Shown in pieces: positions 28,057-36,748 of a DNA stretch of 64,000 nt; the stretch's first letter is position 1; the number at the start of each line of letters is the position of its first letter. The notes beneath the pieces are model-generated. The model had not been told where the DNA came from, did no database searches, and saw only the letters and a list, made by a program, of their open reading frames with translations. Source of the stretch: Gammaproteobacteria bacterium (lineage in GTDB: Bacteria > Pseudomonadota > Gammaproteobacteria > Burkholderiales > Rhodocyclaceae); the NCBI GenBank assembly GCA_018828385.1, contig JAHJVE010000003.1:62001-126000 (forward strand), given 5' to 3'. The position numbers and the translations under genes were made by a program.

Positions 28057-28272
28057 ATGACCCTCAACACAGTATCGCCAGAAGAGTTAAAACTGATTAC
28101 TGGCCTACAGCGGCCATCAGCAATTTGCCGCTTCCTTTCCGAACACCGGATTCCTTATCTCACCGGAGCGGATGGCTGGCCTCGTGTTCTCAGTGCAATC
28201 ATCATGGAGCGAATGGGGGGTAAGCTGGCTCCTGCCTCCGTAGAGCCGCAATTGAGACTGCGGAATGGCTAG
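28057..28272 (+). CDS. DUF4224-like small protein, probable excisionase partner
   Basis: SPEELKLITGLQRPSAICRFLSEHRIPYLTGADGWPRV; 8-bp overlap with the integrase gene. Confidence 0.75.
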   Translation: MTLNTVSPEELKLITGLQRPSAICRFLSEHRIPYLTGADGWPRVLSAIIMERMGGKLAPASVEPQLRLRNG

Positions 28273-29218
28273 ATCGCTGCCTCGGTGGATGCACGAAAAG
28301 CATGGGGCCTACTATCTTGTTCGTCGGAACAAGTGGCATCGCTTGGCGGGTAATCTGCATGACGCATTGGTTGAGTATGCTCGGCTGACTTCAGGTGGTG
28401 CCCAAGGTGCGCTGGGCGAGTTGGTCAGCAAGGCATTGGACGATATGAAGTTGACCGTGGCCAGCAGCACCTTCAAAAATTACACAACTTGCTCCAGACG
28501 GGTGCTCGAGGCATTCGCGGAGTTCAATCCGCAGCAAATCAGGCCGCATCATGTGGCTCGTTTCCTGGATGACAACAAGTCGACGCCGAGCATGGCCAAC
28601 CTGTTGCGGTCCTTTCTGAAGGGCGTATTCCAGCGGGCTGTCAGATGGGGAGTCGTTGATTCAAACCCTGTGCGGGACATCGATCAATTCAAGACTGGTA
28701 AGCGGGACCGTTACATCACCTCTGACGAATACAAACGGATACGTGACAACGCTACGCCGACATTAGCTTGCCTGATGGATTTGGCCTACATCACTGGCCA
28801 GAGAATGGGTGATTGCCGGCACATTCGCTATGCCGACATCAGCGAAGCGGGTGTGTATGTGAAACAGCAAAAGACAGGGGCGAGGGTGTTGATCGCGATG
28901 ACGCCTGACCTGGAGGAGGTCATCTCGAGGGCAAAGATGCTTCATCAGTCAGTCAAAGGGCTGACCTTGTTTCATAAGCGGGATGGCGTACCAATTCCCT
29001 ACGGAACGCTGTACCACCAGTGGCGAAAGGCTTGCGATTTGGCAAAAGTCGAAAATGCCAACTTCCACGATATCAGGGCGGCGGCAGCTACTGATGCGAA
29101 GGCGCAAGGGTTGGATAGCATGACGCTCCTTGGACACACCACTGAAAGCAGCCACAAACGGTATCTTCGCAGTAAGGAGACCAAGGTTGCGATGCCAAAC
29201 CGAGCTCGGAAATCATAA
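28265..29218 (+). CDS. Phage-type tyrosine integrase
   Basis: AYITGQRMGDCRHIRYADI (Arg), NFHDIRAAAATDA (HxxR), LLGHTTESSHKRYLR (H...Y). Confidence 0.92.
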   Translation: MARSLPRWMHEKHGAYYLVRRNKWHRLAGNLHDALVEYARLTSGGAQGALGELVSKALDDMKLTVASSTFKNYTTCSRRVLEAFAEFNPQQIRPHHVARFLDDNKSTPSMANLLRSFLKGVFQRAVRWGVVDSNPVRDIDQFKTGKRDRYITSDEYKRIRDNATPTLACLMDLAYITGQRMGDCRHIRYADISEAGVYVKQQKTGARVLIAMTPDLEEVISRAKMLHQSVKGLTLFHKRDGVPIPYGTLYHQWRKACDLAKVENANFHDIRAAAATDAKAQGLDSMTLLGHTTESSHKRYLRSKETKVAMPNRARKS

Positions 29219-29293
29219 TTACGCTCGGTTTTGAGCCTCTCACACTGTTACCAGAGTCGCTGATGGAGCGCTATCGGGTTTGGTTTATCACCT

Positions 29294-29371
29294 ATGGCGA
29301 TATTTGTGATTTATCGCCATTAACAATATTTGCGTTTTATTGCCTTTGGCGATAAAGTTAAGATATCGCCA
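29294..29371 (+). promoter_or_regulatory. Two tandem palindromic operators upstream of hipB
   Basis: ATGGCGATA-N9-TATCGCCAT (29294-29320) and TGGCGATA-N9-TATCGCCA (29347-29371), centres 52 bp apart. Confidence 0.8.
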
Positions 29372-29392
29372 TTACCGATATCCGAGGCACGC

Positions 29393-29659
29393 ATGTCTTT
29401 ACTAACCTCGTTAACTACTATTCACACACCGGAGCAGTTGGGCGCCATCTTGCGGGACCAGCGCCGCGCGAAGAAGATGTCGCAAAGTCAAGTTGCGACA
29501 AGCCTTAACATCGGCCAGAGTTGGTTCTCTGAGTTGGAGCAGAACCCGGCGGAGCTTAATCTGGCCCGACTGCTGGTGCTCGCAAAAACGCTGGGGCTGG
29601 AAGTGATGCTCCGCGCGCAGGAGGCGAGCCCCAGCAGCACACCAGGCGAGGATTGGTGA
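29393..29659 (+). CDS. hipB: HipB-like XRE antitoxin
   Basis: LGAILRDQRRAKKMSQSQVATSLNIGQSWFSELEQNPAELNLARLLVLAKTLGLEVML; overlaps hipA. Confidence 0.88.
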   Translation: MSLLTSLTTIHTPEQLGAILRDQRRAKKMSQSQVATSLNIGQSWFSELEQNPAELNLARLLVLAKTLGLEVMLRAQEASPSSTPGEDW

Positions 29660-30996
29660 TGGGGCGCAAGTCACATCAGCGGGTCTTGGCGCTTTGGATG
29701 AATGGCAGCCGGGTAGCGTACTGGACGATATCGCAAAATGGCTACGATCAATTGCGATACGACGAGGAATGGCTGCAGTCTGAGCGCCTGCGACCGCTGT
29801 CGTTGTCGCTACCGCTGCAAACTGGCGTCATCCGGAGTTCGGCAGTAGGGGCATATTTTGACAACCTGCTGCCGGACAGCGACCCGATCCGCAAACGGTT
29901 GCAGGCACGGTTCGGGACCGCAACGCGAGGCGCTTTCGATTTGCTGGAAGCGATCGGCCAGGACTGCGTGGGTGCGGTCCAACTGATGCCCTTGGGCAGC
30001 GAACCAAGCGATTACCGAAAAACGGAAGCTACGCCCCTGAGCGAGGCCGAGGTGGCGCAGGTGCTACGCGACACGATCCTGCCCAGTGGCGGAATCCACC
30101 GTGAGGATCAAGCGAATTTTCGTATCTCGATTGCGGGTGCGCAGGAAAAAACCGCGCTGACCTTGATTGACGGCCAGTGGTGCCTGCCTCACGGGGCCAC
30201 ACCGACGACGCACATCTTCAAACTGCCCCTGGGCCTGGTCGGTGCGCGCAAAGCAGATATGCGCACGTCAGTGGAAAACGAGTGGCTGTGCGCTCAGTTG
30301 CTGGATTTGTTCGGCATTCCGGTCGCCGAGACTGCGATGGCGATGTTCGAAGATCAAAAGGCACTACTGGTTACCCGCTTTGACCGCCAGCGGATGGCGG
30401 AGGGATACTGGCTGCGATTGCCACAGGAAGATTTTTGCCAGGCACTCGGCTGTCAGAGTGCGCTGAAGTACGAAAGCGATGGTGGGCCTGGGCACGCGGA
30501 AATCGTCGAAAAACTGGTGTATTCGCGCAATGGCCGAGACCTCGAGACCTTTTTCCGTACGCAGGTCCTGTTTTGGATGTTGGCGGCAACAGATGGCCAC
30601 GCCAAAAACTTCTCGATCCGGCTGCTACCGGGTTCGGCGTACGAAATGACGCCGATGTACGACGTGCTTTCTGCATGGCCGGTGACCGGGCAGGGGGCCA
30701 ATTTGCTTAACTACAAAGAGCTCAAGCTGGCAATGGCGCTCCGCAGCACGAATGCACACTACCAGCTGGAAACGGTACAGGCCAGGCATTTTGTGCACTT
30801 GGCGGCGCGGTGCCGTATTCCGCGTGATCCCGCAATACGGCTTATCGAGGAGCTGATCTCGATGACGCCGAGCGTGGTTGATAAGGCAGGGGCATCGCTG
30901 ACCGATGGGTACCCAATGGATGTGTTTGAGGCTATCACCAAGGGGCTTCAGTGGTCGGCGGATCGGCTTGGTAAGAGCCTTGCGCTAGGTGTTTAG
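29659..30996 (+). CDS. hipA: HipA-like Ser/Thr kinase toxin
   Basis: FRISIAGAQEKTALTLIDGQWCLPHGATPTTHIFKLPLG, ALLVTRFDRQR, LAATDGHAKNFSI, YDVLSAWPV. Confidence 0.93.
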   Translation: MGRKSHQRVLALWMNGSRVAYWTISQNGYDQLRYDEEWLQSERLRPLSLSLPLQTGVIRSSAVGAYFDNLLPDSDPIRKRLQARFGTATRGAFDLLEAIGQDCVGAVQLMPLGSEPSDYRKTEATPLSEAEVAQVLRDTILPSGGIHREDQANFRISIAGAQEKTALTLIDGQWCLPHGATPTTHIFKLPLGLVGARKADMRTSVENEWLCAQLLDLFGIPVAETAMAMFEDQKALLVTRFDRQRMAEGYWLRLPQEDFCQALGCQSALKYESDGGPGHAEIVEKLVYSRNGRDLETFFRTQVLFWMLAATDGHAKNFSIRLLPGSAYEMTPMYDVLSAWPVTGQGANLLNYKELKLAMALRSTNAHYQLETVQARHFVHLAARCRIPRDPAIRLIEELISMTPSVVDKAGASLTDGYPMDVFEAITKGLQWSADRLGKSLALGV

Positions 30997-31274
30997 TCCC
31001 GCGGTGCGCTGGATCGGATTGATCCGGGTGTCCGGAATTTTGTGTAAGGCCGCCGTCGATTGCCACGCGCACGACAGTCCGCAATGGCCGAGAACCGGTA
31101 ATCCGCCTGCGGCGGCTCTTCGGCCAAAGCCGACGGTGGGGGGCTGGTCGGCCACTGGCAGGTATGAAGCAGTAAACCGCCATAGGTCTTGAAACCGTCC
31201 TGGTCAACTGATTCGCTACCTCCACGTTTATTGGTGAAGGCAACCTGCCTTTCATAGAACGAGGTGATAAAGAA

Positions 31275-31676
31275 ATGAACAAGATTATTTCTGGATTGGT
31301 TGCTGGCTTGTTTGCGGCCAGCTTCGCTTATGCCCAAACGCCTACCCCAGCCCAACCTTACACGCCTGCCAAACCGGCAGTTGTGGCACCGGCGCAGCCA
31401 GCGGCTGCAAAACCCGCCGCTCCTGCGGTGAAAGCTGAAGCTGCGTCACCTGCCGCAACTACTGCAACCTCTGACTGCGAAGCAAAAGCTGTTGGCAAGA
31501 ATGGCAAGCCACTGACGGGGGCCGCCAAAGCCTCTTCCATCAAAAAATGTGAAGGCGGCAGCAAAGCTGCAGGACCATCTGGCTGCGCTGAAAAGGCCGT
31601 CAGCAAAAATGGGAAACCGTTGGCCGGTGCCGCCAAGAACTCTTTCATGAAGAAGTGCGAAGCTGAAGCAAAGTAA
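31275..31676 (+). CDS. PsiF-repeat family secreted protein
   Basis: Signal peptide, Ala/Pro-rich linker, two repeats CEAKAVGKNGKPLTGAAKASSIKKCE and CAEKAVSKNGKPLAGAAKNSFMKKCE. Confidence 0.85.
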   Translation: MNKIISGLVAGLFAASFAYAQTPTPAQPYTPAKPAVVAPAQPAAAKPAAPAVKAEAASPAATTATSDCEAKAVGKNGKPLTGAAKASSIKKCEGGSKAAGPSGCAEKAVSKNGKPLAGAAKNSFMKKCEAEAK

Positions 31677-31698
31677 TCTGGCGACAACTTTTTCATCG

Positions 31699-31724
31699 AA
31701 GCCGGCTAGCTGCCGGCTTTTTTA
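31699..31724 (+). terminator. Rho-independent terminator after the PsiF-like gene
   Basis: AAGCCGGC-TAGCT-GCCGGCTTTTTT. Confidence 0.85.
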
Positions 31725-32246
31725 ATCGACCAGAGAATATCGACACCCACCGCATAACCACGCACAAGCCTCTGGTGTGCCCATCAGTGCTTTAGGAGCA
31801 TCGATGAAAGGCAGCTTTGCCCTTCACGCAGCGGCAGGATCGTGCCCATACCTGCCTGATGACAAATAAAAGTCACCGGGCAGCTTAATGAACATAAAGC
31901 TGCCGCTAAGGCATTTCAACTGAGTGCCTCTTGGTCGACCAATCCGGCCGTTCAATTCGAAGCTCGTATATGGCAGCAAAGGATCGCTTACCTGCCGCTC
32001 AACTGGGAGTAGTGAACGGCAGATTCGTTCTCGGGTAAACGTAAACGTCCGACACTGTCCTTCCTGACGCAAATTTCTTGGGCAGAGGCGGCTTCGCAGG
32101 CAGTGTATGGAGGGTGGCGGGACGGTCTTACTCACCGGCACACCTGCAGACCTCAGTCCGTCGCCACTTTCCCCTATGAGATTTACCATTTGCATACTGC
32201 GCAGGATAGAATGAAATTTATGTAATCACATAATTTCTTGTGCCCG

Positions 32247-33764
32247 ATGCCCACACTTTTTGCCTGGCTTGGTAACTCAGACCTCCGCGCCTCGGAGGAT
32301 GTATCGGGCGCGGACTTCGGCCCTATCTTGATGGCGCTGGAGACGGGGGCGTACGAGCGTTTAGTGCTCCTGTCAGATCACGGACAGGACAGAACACAGA
32401 ATTTTGTGGCATGGCTGAGAGGCAAATTTGCGGGCGCCATTAACGTGAGTCACGCGAATCTGCGCAGCCCAACCGATTTTGAAGACATTTACGTTGCAGC
32501 CAACGGGGCGGTGTCTGCGGCGCTCTCTACTTCACCTGGGCTGCAAGTCACTTTCCATGTGAGCCCTGGCACCCCCGCCATGGCTGCTGTCTGGGTGCTA
32601 TTGGCAAAAGCCAAATACGGGGCCACCCTCATCGAGACCTCTCGTGAGCATGGCGTGCGTCCGGTCATTGTCCCATTCGACCTGGCTGCAGAGTTCCTTC
32701 CCGTTGCCAGTAAGAAGGCCGATGAGGCTTTGGCGCAACTAGTTCAAGGATTGCCGCCTGCTGCGCCAGAGTTCTCCAGCATCATTCATCGCTGCGGTGC
32801 GATGAAGCGTGTAATCGCGATGGCACAGCGACTGGCGCAACGTGATCTGCCAGTGTTGATCCAGGGCGAATCTGGAACTGGTAAGGAGCTGTTTGCGCGC
32901 GCAATTCATGCCTCAAGCAAGCGGAGCGCCGCACAATTCGTGGCAGTCAATTGCGGAGCCATACCTCTCGAACTCATTGACTCTGAGCTATTTGGGCACG
33001 AAAAGGGCGCGTTTACTGGCGCTCATGCCGGCCGTATTGGTCACTTCGAGGCGGCTGGTGGTGGAACTCTTTTTCTGGACGAGATCGGTGAGCTTCCGCT
33101 GTCATCGCAAGTCCGATTGCTTCGCGTGCTCCAAGAGCACGAGGTGACTCGTCTGGGAGCCAGCAAGCCCCGCAGAGTCGATGTGCGCATCATTGCCGCC
33201 ACCAATCGAGTCCTTCCGGAAGAAGTTCGGACTGGTCGGTTCAGGGAGGATGTCTTTCACCGAATCGCGGTTGGTATCTTGGCCCTGCCTCCGCTGCGGA
33301 ATCGAGAGGGAGACATCAATCTACTGATCGATGCCTTACTTGCTCAGATCAACCGCGAAGCAACATCACAGCCCGGCTTTAAGCATAAAACATTGTCTGT
33401 TGGCGCAAGAAAACTTCTGTTGCATCACGCATGGCCGGGCAATGTAAGGGAGTTGCACAACGCTCTTCTGCGAGCCTCCATCTGGGTACCTGATGAGGAA
33501 ATTGCGGCCGAGGATGTAGCTGAAGTTCTCGCTCTGACATCCAGTCTCTCCGACGACACCATTCTTGGTGCAGCCCTTGGTGAATCGTTCTGCTTGCCAG
33601 ATTTAATGGGAGAGGTAGCTCGACACTACCTTGGCAGGGCTATGGCGCAGAGTCACGGAAATAAGACCGAGGCAGCGAAACTGTTGGGTCTGGCGAGCTA
33701 CCAAACACTGACAAACTGGCTGATCAAGTACAAGTCAAATGTTCGTGGCACGGACAGTGCTTAA
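32247..33764 (+). CDS. Sigma-54-dependent activator with CARF-like N-terminal domain (RtcR-like architecture)
   Basis: AAA+ GESGTGKELFARAIHASS, GHEKGAFTGAHAGRIGHFEAAGGGTLFLDEIGELP (GAFTGA loop), NVRELHNALLRA; N-terminal ~170 aa with VTFHVSPGTPAMAAVWVLLAKAKYGATLIETS. Confidence 0.88.
   Translation: MPTLFAWLGNSDLRASEDVSGADFGPILMALETGAYERLVLLSDHGQDRTQNFVAWLRGKFAGAINVSHANLRSPTDFEDIYVAANGAVSAALSTSPGLQVTFHVSPGTPAMAAVWVLLAKAKYGATLIETSREHGVRPVIVPFDLAAEFLPVASKKADEALAQLVQGLPPAAPEFSSIIHRCGAMKRVIAMAQRLAQRDLPVLIQGESGTGKELFARAIHASSKRSAAQFVAVNCGAIPLELIDSELFGHEKGAFTGAHAGRIGHFEAAGGGTLFLDEIGELPLSSQVRLLRVLQEHEVTRLGASKPRRVDVRIIAATNRVLPEEVRTGRFREDVFHRIAVGILALPPLRNREGDINLLIDALLAQINREATSQPGFKHKTLSVGARKLLLHHAWPGNVRELHNALLRASIWVPDEEIAAEDVAEVLALTSSLSDDTILGAALGESFCLPDLMGEVARHYLGRAMAQSHGNKTEAAKLLGLASYQTLTNWLIKYKSNVRGTDSA
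33746..33760 (+). promoter_or_regulatory. Predicted sigma-54 (-24/-12) promoter
   Basis: TGGCACG-GACA-GTGC with correct GG-N10-GC spacing; predicted +1 near 33772; GGAGG at 33786-33790; ATG at 33798. Confidence 0.75.
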
Positions 33765-33797
33765 CAGTAAGAACTTTTATTAATTGGAGGCTGGGTC

Positions 33798-34616
33798 ATG
33801 GGGTTTGCAAAATACCAAGAAGACATCGTGAGTCGGTACGTCGGCGATTTCGTGATGCGTGCCACTCAGTCGCCAGTTTCGCCACCCAAAGCCGCAACCC
33901 CGAATACCAAAAATCAATCTGATCAAAGGACAAAGAAAATGAGCAGTCTCAAGAAATTTGCTGTCGCCACGCCACGGCCTCTACCCGTGATCGTCTTGGC
34001 TGACGCGAGCGGCAGCATGGGGGAGAGCGGCAAGATTGAGGCGCTCAACGCTGCGATGAAGGACATGGTCTCGACTTTCTCCAAGGAAAGTCGCCTGCGC
34101 GCCGAGATCCAAGTGGGCTTGATCACCTTCGGCGGTAAGGCACAGATGCACCTACCGTTGGTTGCGGCACACAGCGTCGCTGGATTCGCGGAATTGAAGG
34201 CTGAAGGTGTGACGCCGATGGGTGCTGCATTTGACCTCGCCCGTCAGTTGCTGGAGGACAAGGATCGCATCCCCTCCCGAGCCTACCGCCCCGTTTTGAT
34301 TCTTTTGTCTGATGGGCAACCGACGGACGACTGGGAGGCTCCCTTCAAGGCTCTTTGCGATTCCGAGCGGGCACAGAAAGCAACCCGACTTGCAATGGCA
34401 ATTGGTCCAGATGCCGACGAAGCAATGCTGAGGGATTTTGCAAACGACGCAGAAGCGCCTATTTTCAAGGCCCACAACGCCCGGGACATCCATCGGTTCT
34501 TCCGTGCCGTGACCATGAGCGTTAGCACTCGCACTGCAAGCCAAAATCCAGATATCTCAACCGTCTTTGTTGTCCCGCCGCCGGATGACGACGCACTGGA
34601 CCTCGACTTCCAATGA
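33798..34616 (+). CDS. TerY-like von Willebrand factor A protein
   Basis: MIDAS DASGSMGESGKIEALN; LILLSDGQPTDDWEAPFKAL. Confidence 0.9.
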   Translation: MGFAKYQEDIVSRYVGDFVMRATQSPVSPPKAATPNTKNQSDQRTKKMSSLKKFAVATPRPLPVIVLADASGSMGESGKIEALNAAMKDMVSTFSKESRLRAEIQVGLITFGGKAQMHLPLVAAHSVAGFAELKAEGVTPMGAAFDLARQLLEDKDRIPSRAYRPVLILLSDGQPTDDWEAPFKALCDSERAQKATRLAMAIGPDADEAMLRDFANDAEAPIFKAHNARDIHRFFRAVTMSVSTRTASQNPDISTVFVVPPPDDDALDLDFQ

Positions 34617-35317
34617 GGTTTTCTGCATGCGGCGCGAGCGTCATCGGCCCCAGACACCTAGATCTGGGCGAACCTAACCAGGACGCGATGGCTTTGACGG
34701 GCTGCCTGGACGGCTGGATTGCGGCCGTGGCTGACGGATTGGGATCTCGAGTTCGTAGTGATCTGGGGGCACGTAGTGCCTGTCGGGTTTCCCGACGGAT
34801 CTTGCGCGCCGCATCGAGCAGCTTCGATCTACCTGCAACACTGCCATTGATTCATCAGCAATGGCTCCAAGCCATTGAGCCGACAACTCCAAGAGACGCC
34901 GCAACAACGCTGTTATTCGGTCGCGTGACAGCTGAAGGCGATGTCCATGCAGCTCAATTGGGTGACGGTTTGCTGTTGGTGAGATGCGCTGGCGAGTTCC
35001 GTCGCGTCACGCCAGACCGCACTGCCTATGGCAATCAGACGTGGGCACTTGAGTCCACACACGTGCAGGACAGATGGAGCACCACACAGGGCCGACTCAC
35101 TGAACCAGGTGATGGTGTAGTCCTGATGACAGATGGCGTGGCGGATGACCTCGAACCAGCCCAACTCGCCGATTTCTTTGATGCGCTTTATCAAGACCTA
35201 AGCACGCGGAATCGCCGTAGAGGCAAGCGCTGGCTGCAGTCTGAATTGAATGACTGGGCAACCCCCTTGCACAGCGACGACAAGACACTGGTGGCCATAT
35301 TTAGGACGTCCAAATGA
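34613..35317 (+). CDS. PP2C-family protein phosphatase
   Basis: EPNQDAMAL, AAVADGLGSRVRSDLGAR, AAQLGDGLLLV, VVLMTDGVADDL; 4-bp overlaps on both sides. Confidence 0.9.
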   Translation: MRFSACGASVIGPRHLDLGEPNQDAMALTGCLDGWIAAVADGLGSRVRSDLGARSACRVSRRILRAASSSFDLPATLPLIHQQWLQAIEPTTPRDAATTLLFGRVTAEGDVHAAQLGDGLLLVRCAGEFRRVTPDRTAYGNQTWALESTHVQDRWSTTQGRLTEPGDGVVLMTDGVADDLEPAQLADFFDALYQDLSTRNRRRGKRWLQSELNDWATPLHSDDKTLVAIFRTSK

Positions 35318-36741
35318 GCATAACAACAGCAGAAGCACCGAAAAAGAACAGGACGGTGCTAGACCAACACGGTCAGTCCTATGAGTTGACGGGGCGTATC
35401 GGTGAAGGTGGACAGGGGATCGTCTGCACTACCAACTACCCCAACGTTCTCGTCAAAGTTGCGCGCGCAACTACAGAAGAAAAGAGAGCCAGTTGGACAA
35501 ACAAGATCCGCGCGCTTATGCGCCAGCCACTTGAAGGCCTTCCTATCGCTCATCCGTTGGCCCTCATCACGCAGCCGCAACCCGGCTACGTCATGGAATT
35601 GATGGATGGACTGGCCCCAATGACTGAGCTGATGCAGGTGGCGACGGATGCATTGATGTCTGATGACGGCCTCTCCGGCTATGTAAAAACAGGCGGCCTG
35701 TTGCGTCGGTTGAAGATGATTGCGCGACTGGCGCGGGTACTGGCTGAACTGCATGGCCGTGGACTGGCCTACGGCGATCTCTCTCCTGCAAATGTCTTCG
35801 CATCGCAGTCATTTGAGTACGCCGAAGTCTGGTTAATCGACGCCGACAACGTTGCGAGTCAGTCGCGTGATGGCCAGCAAGGCGTCTTCACTCCCGATTA
35901 CGGTGCCCCCGAGATTCTCCGGGGGGAGTCTGGCATCAATACGCTGACAGACAGTTGGAGTTTTGCGGTCATGGCTTATCGCATCCTCACCCTGGTGCAC
36001 CCACTCAAGGGGGATGTCGTCCTTGAAGGTGAGCCCGAGCGTGAAGAGGCAGCGCTTCGTGGTGAACTCCCTTGGGTAGATCACCCAACTGATCGCAGCA
36101 ATGCCTTGTCGATAGGTCTGCCCCGCGAGATCACGCTCAATGCCCCACTGCGTGCACTGTTTGAACGATGCTTCAATGCCGGGCTGAATAGTCCAGGCGA
36201 TCGACCAAGTCTGAGTGAATGGGCTGATGCCTTCGAGGCTGCCACAGGTCATTGCGATCAATGTGAGTCCTGTGGCAGTACGTTCTTCTATAGCTCAAAA
36301 CAGACCTGTCCATTTTGTGATCACTCTCAGGACAAGAATCGTACGATCCTGTTGCAGGAATATCGCTATTTGCCACCCGAGTTGCTCCGGGAGGGCTTGG
36401 CGGAGGACGTGCCAGAGTCATTGATTCGAAAGGAGTGCTGGACCCGCACAGGTAAGGCCATGGTGTTGAGCATGAGCCCTGCCGAGTTGAAAACCTTGCC
36501 CTTGGGAACGTCCTTGTACGCGGATGCGAGCACGCTATGCACTGTCCAGCTAGCCAAGGATGGGTTGTGGATAGAGCCCTCGGCCGGTACGCGAATCTCC
36601 TTGCAGAGAGCATCCGATGACAAAGTTGTCGCGGTTGCGCGTCGGCAGCGGCTCAAATCAGACAGTCGTTCAGGTGCGTCTTTCTGGCTCCACCTCGGAG
36701 CAGTAGAAGAAGAGCACGTCGTATGGCGTTTCAACTGGTGA
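35314..36741 (+). CDS. Ser/Thr protein kinase with C-terminal zinc ribbon
   Basis: GRIGEGGQGIV, VLVKVAR, GLAYGDLSPANVF, VWLIDADN, PDYGAPEIL; zinc ribbon CDQCESCGSTFFYSSKQTCPFCDHS. Confidence 0.9.
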   Translation: MSITTAEAPKKNRTVLDQHGQSYELTGRIGEGGQGIVCTTNYPNVLVKVARATTEEKRASWTNKIRALMRQPLEGLPIAHPLALITQPQPGYVMELMDGLAPMTELMQVATDALMSDDGLSGYVKTGGLLRRLKMIARLARVLAELHGRGLAYGDLSPANVFASQSFEYAEVWLIDADNVASQSRDGQQGVFTPDYGAPEILRGESGINTLTDSWSFAVMAYRILTLVHPLKGDVVLEGEPEREEAALRGELPWVDHPTDRSNALSIGLPREITLNAPLRALFERCFNAGLNSPGDRPSLSEWADAFEAATGHCDQCESCGSTFFYSSKQTCPFCDHSQDKNRTILLQEYRYLPPELLREGLAEDVPESLIRKECWTRTGKAMVLSMSPAELKTLPLGTSLYADASTLCTVQLAKDGLWIEPSAGTRISLQRASDDKVVAVARRQRLKSDSRSGASFWLHLGAVEEEHVVWRFNW

Positions 36742-36748
36742 GTCAACG

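Noticed and set aside
31824-32195. 123-aa minus-strand ORF upstream of the CARF-sigma54 gene
   Set aside because: No ribosome site or domain recognised; overlaps degenerate intergenic repeat sequence, so likely spurious.
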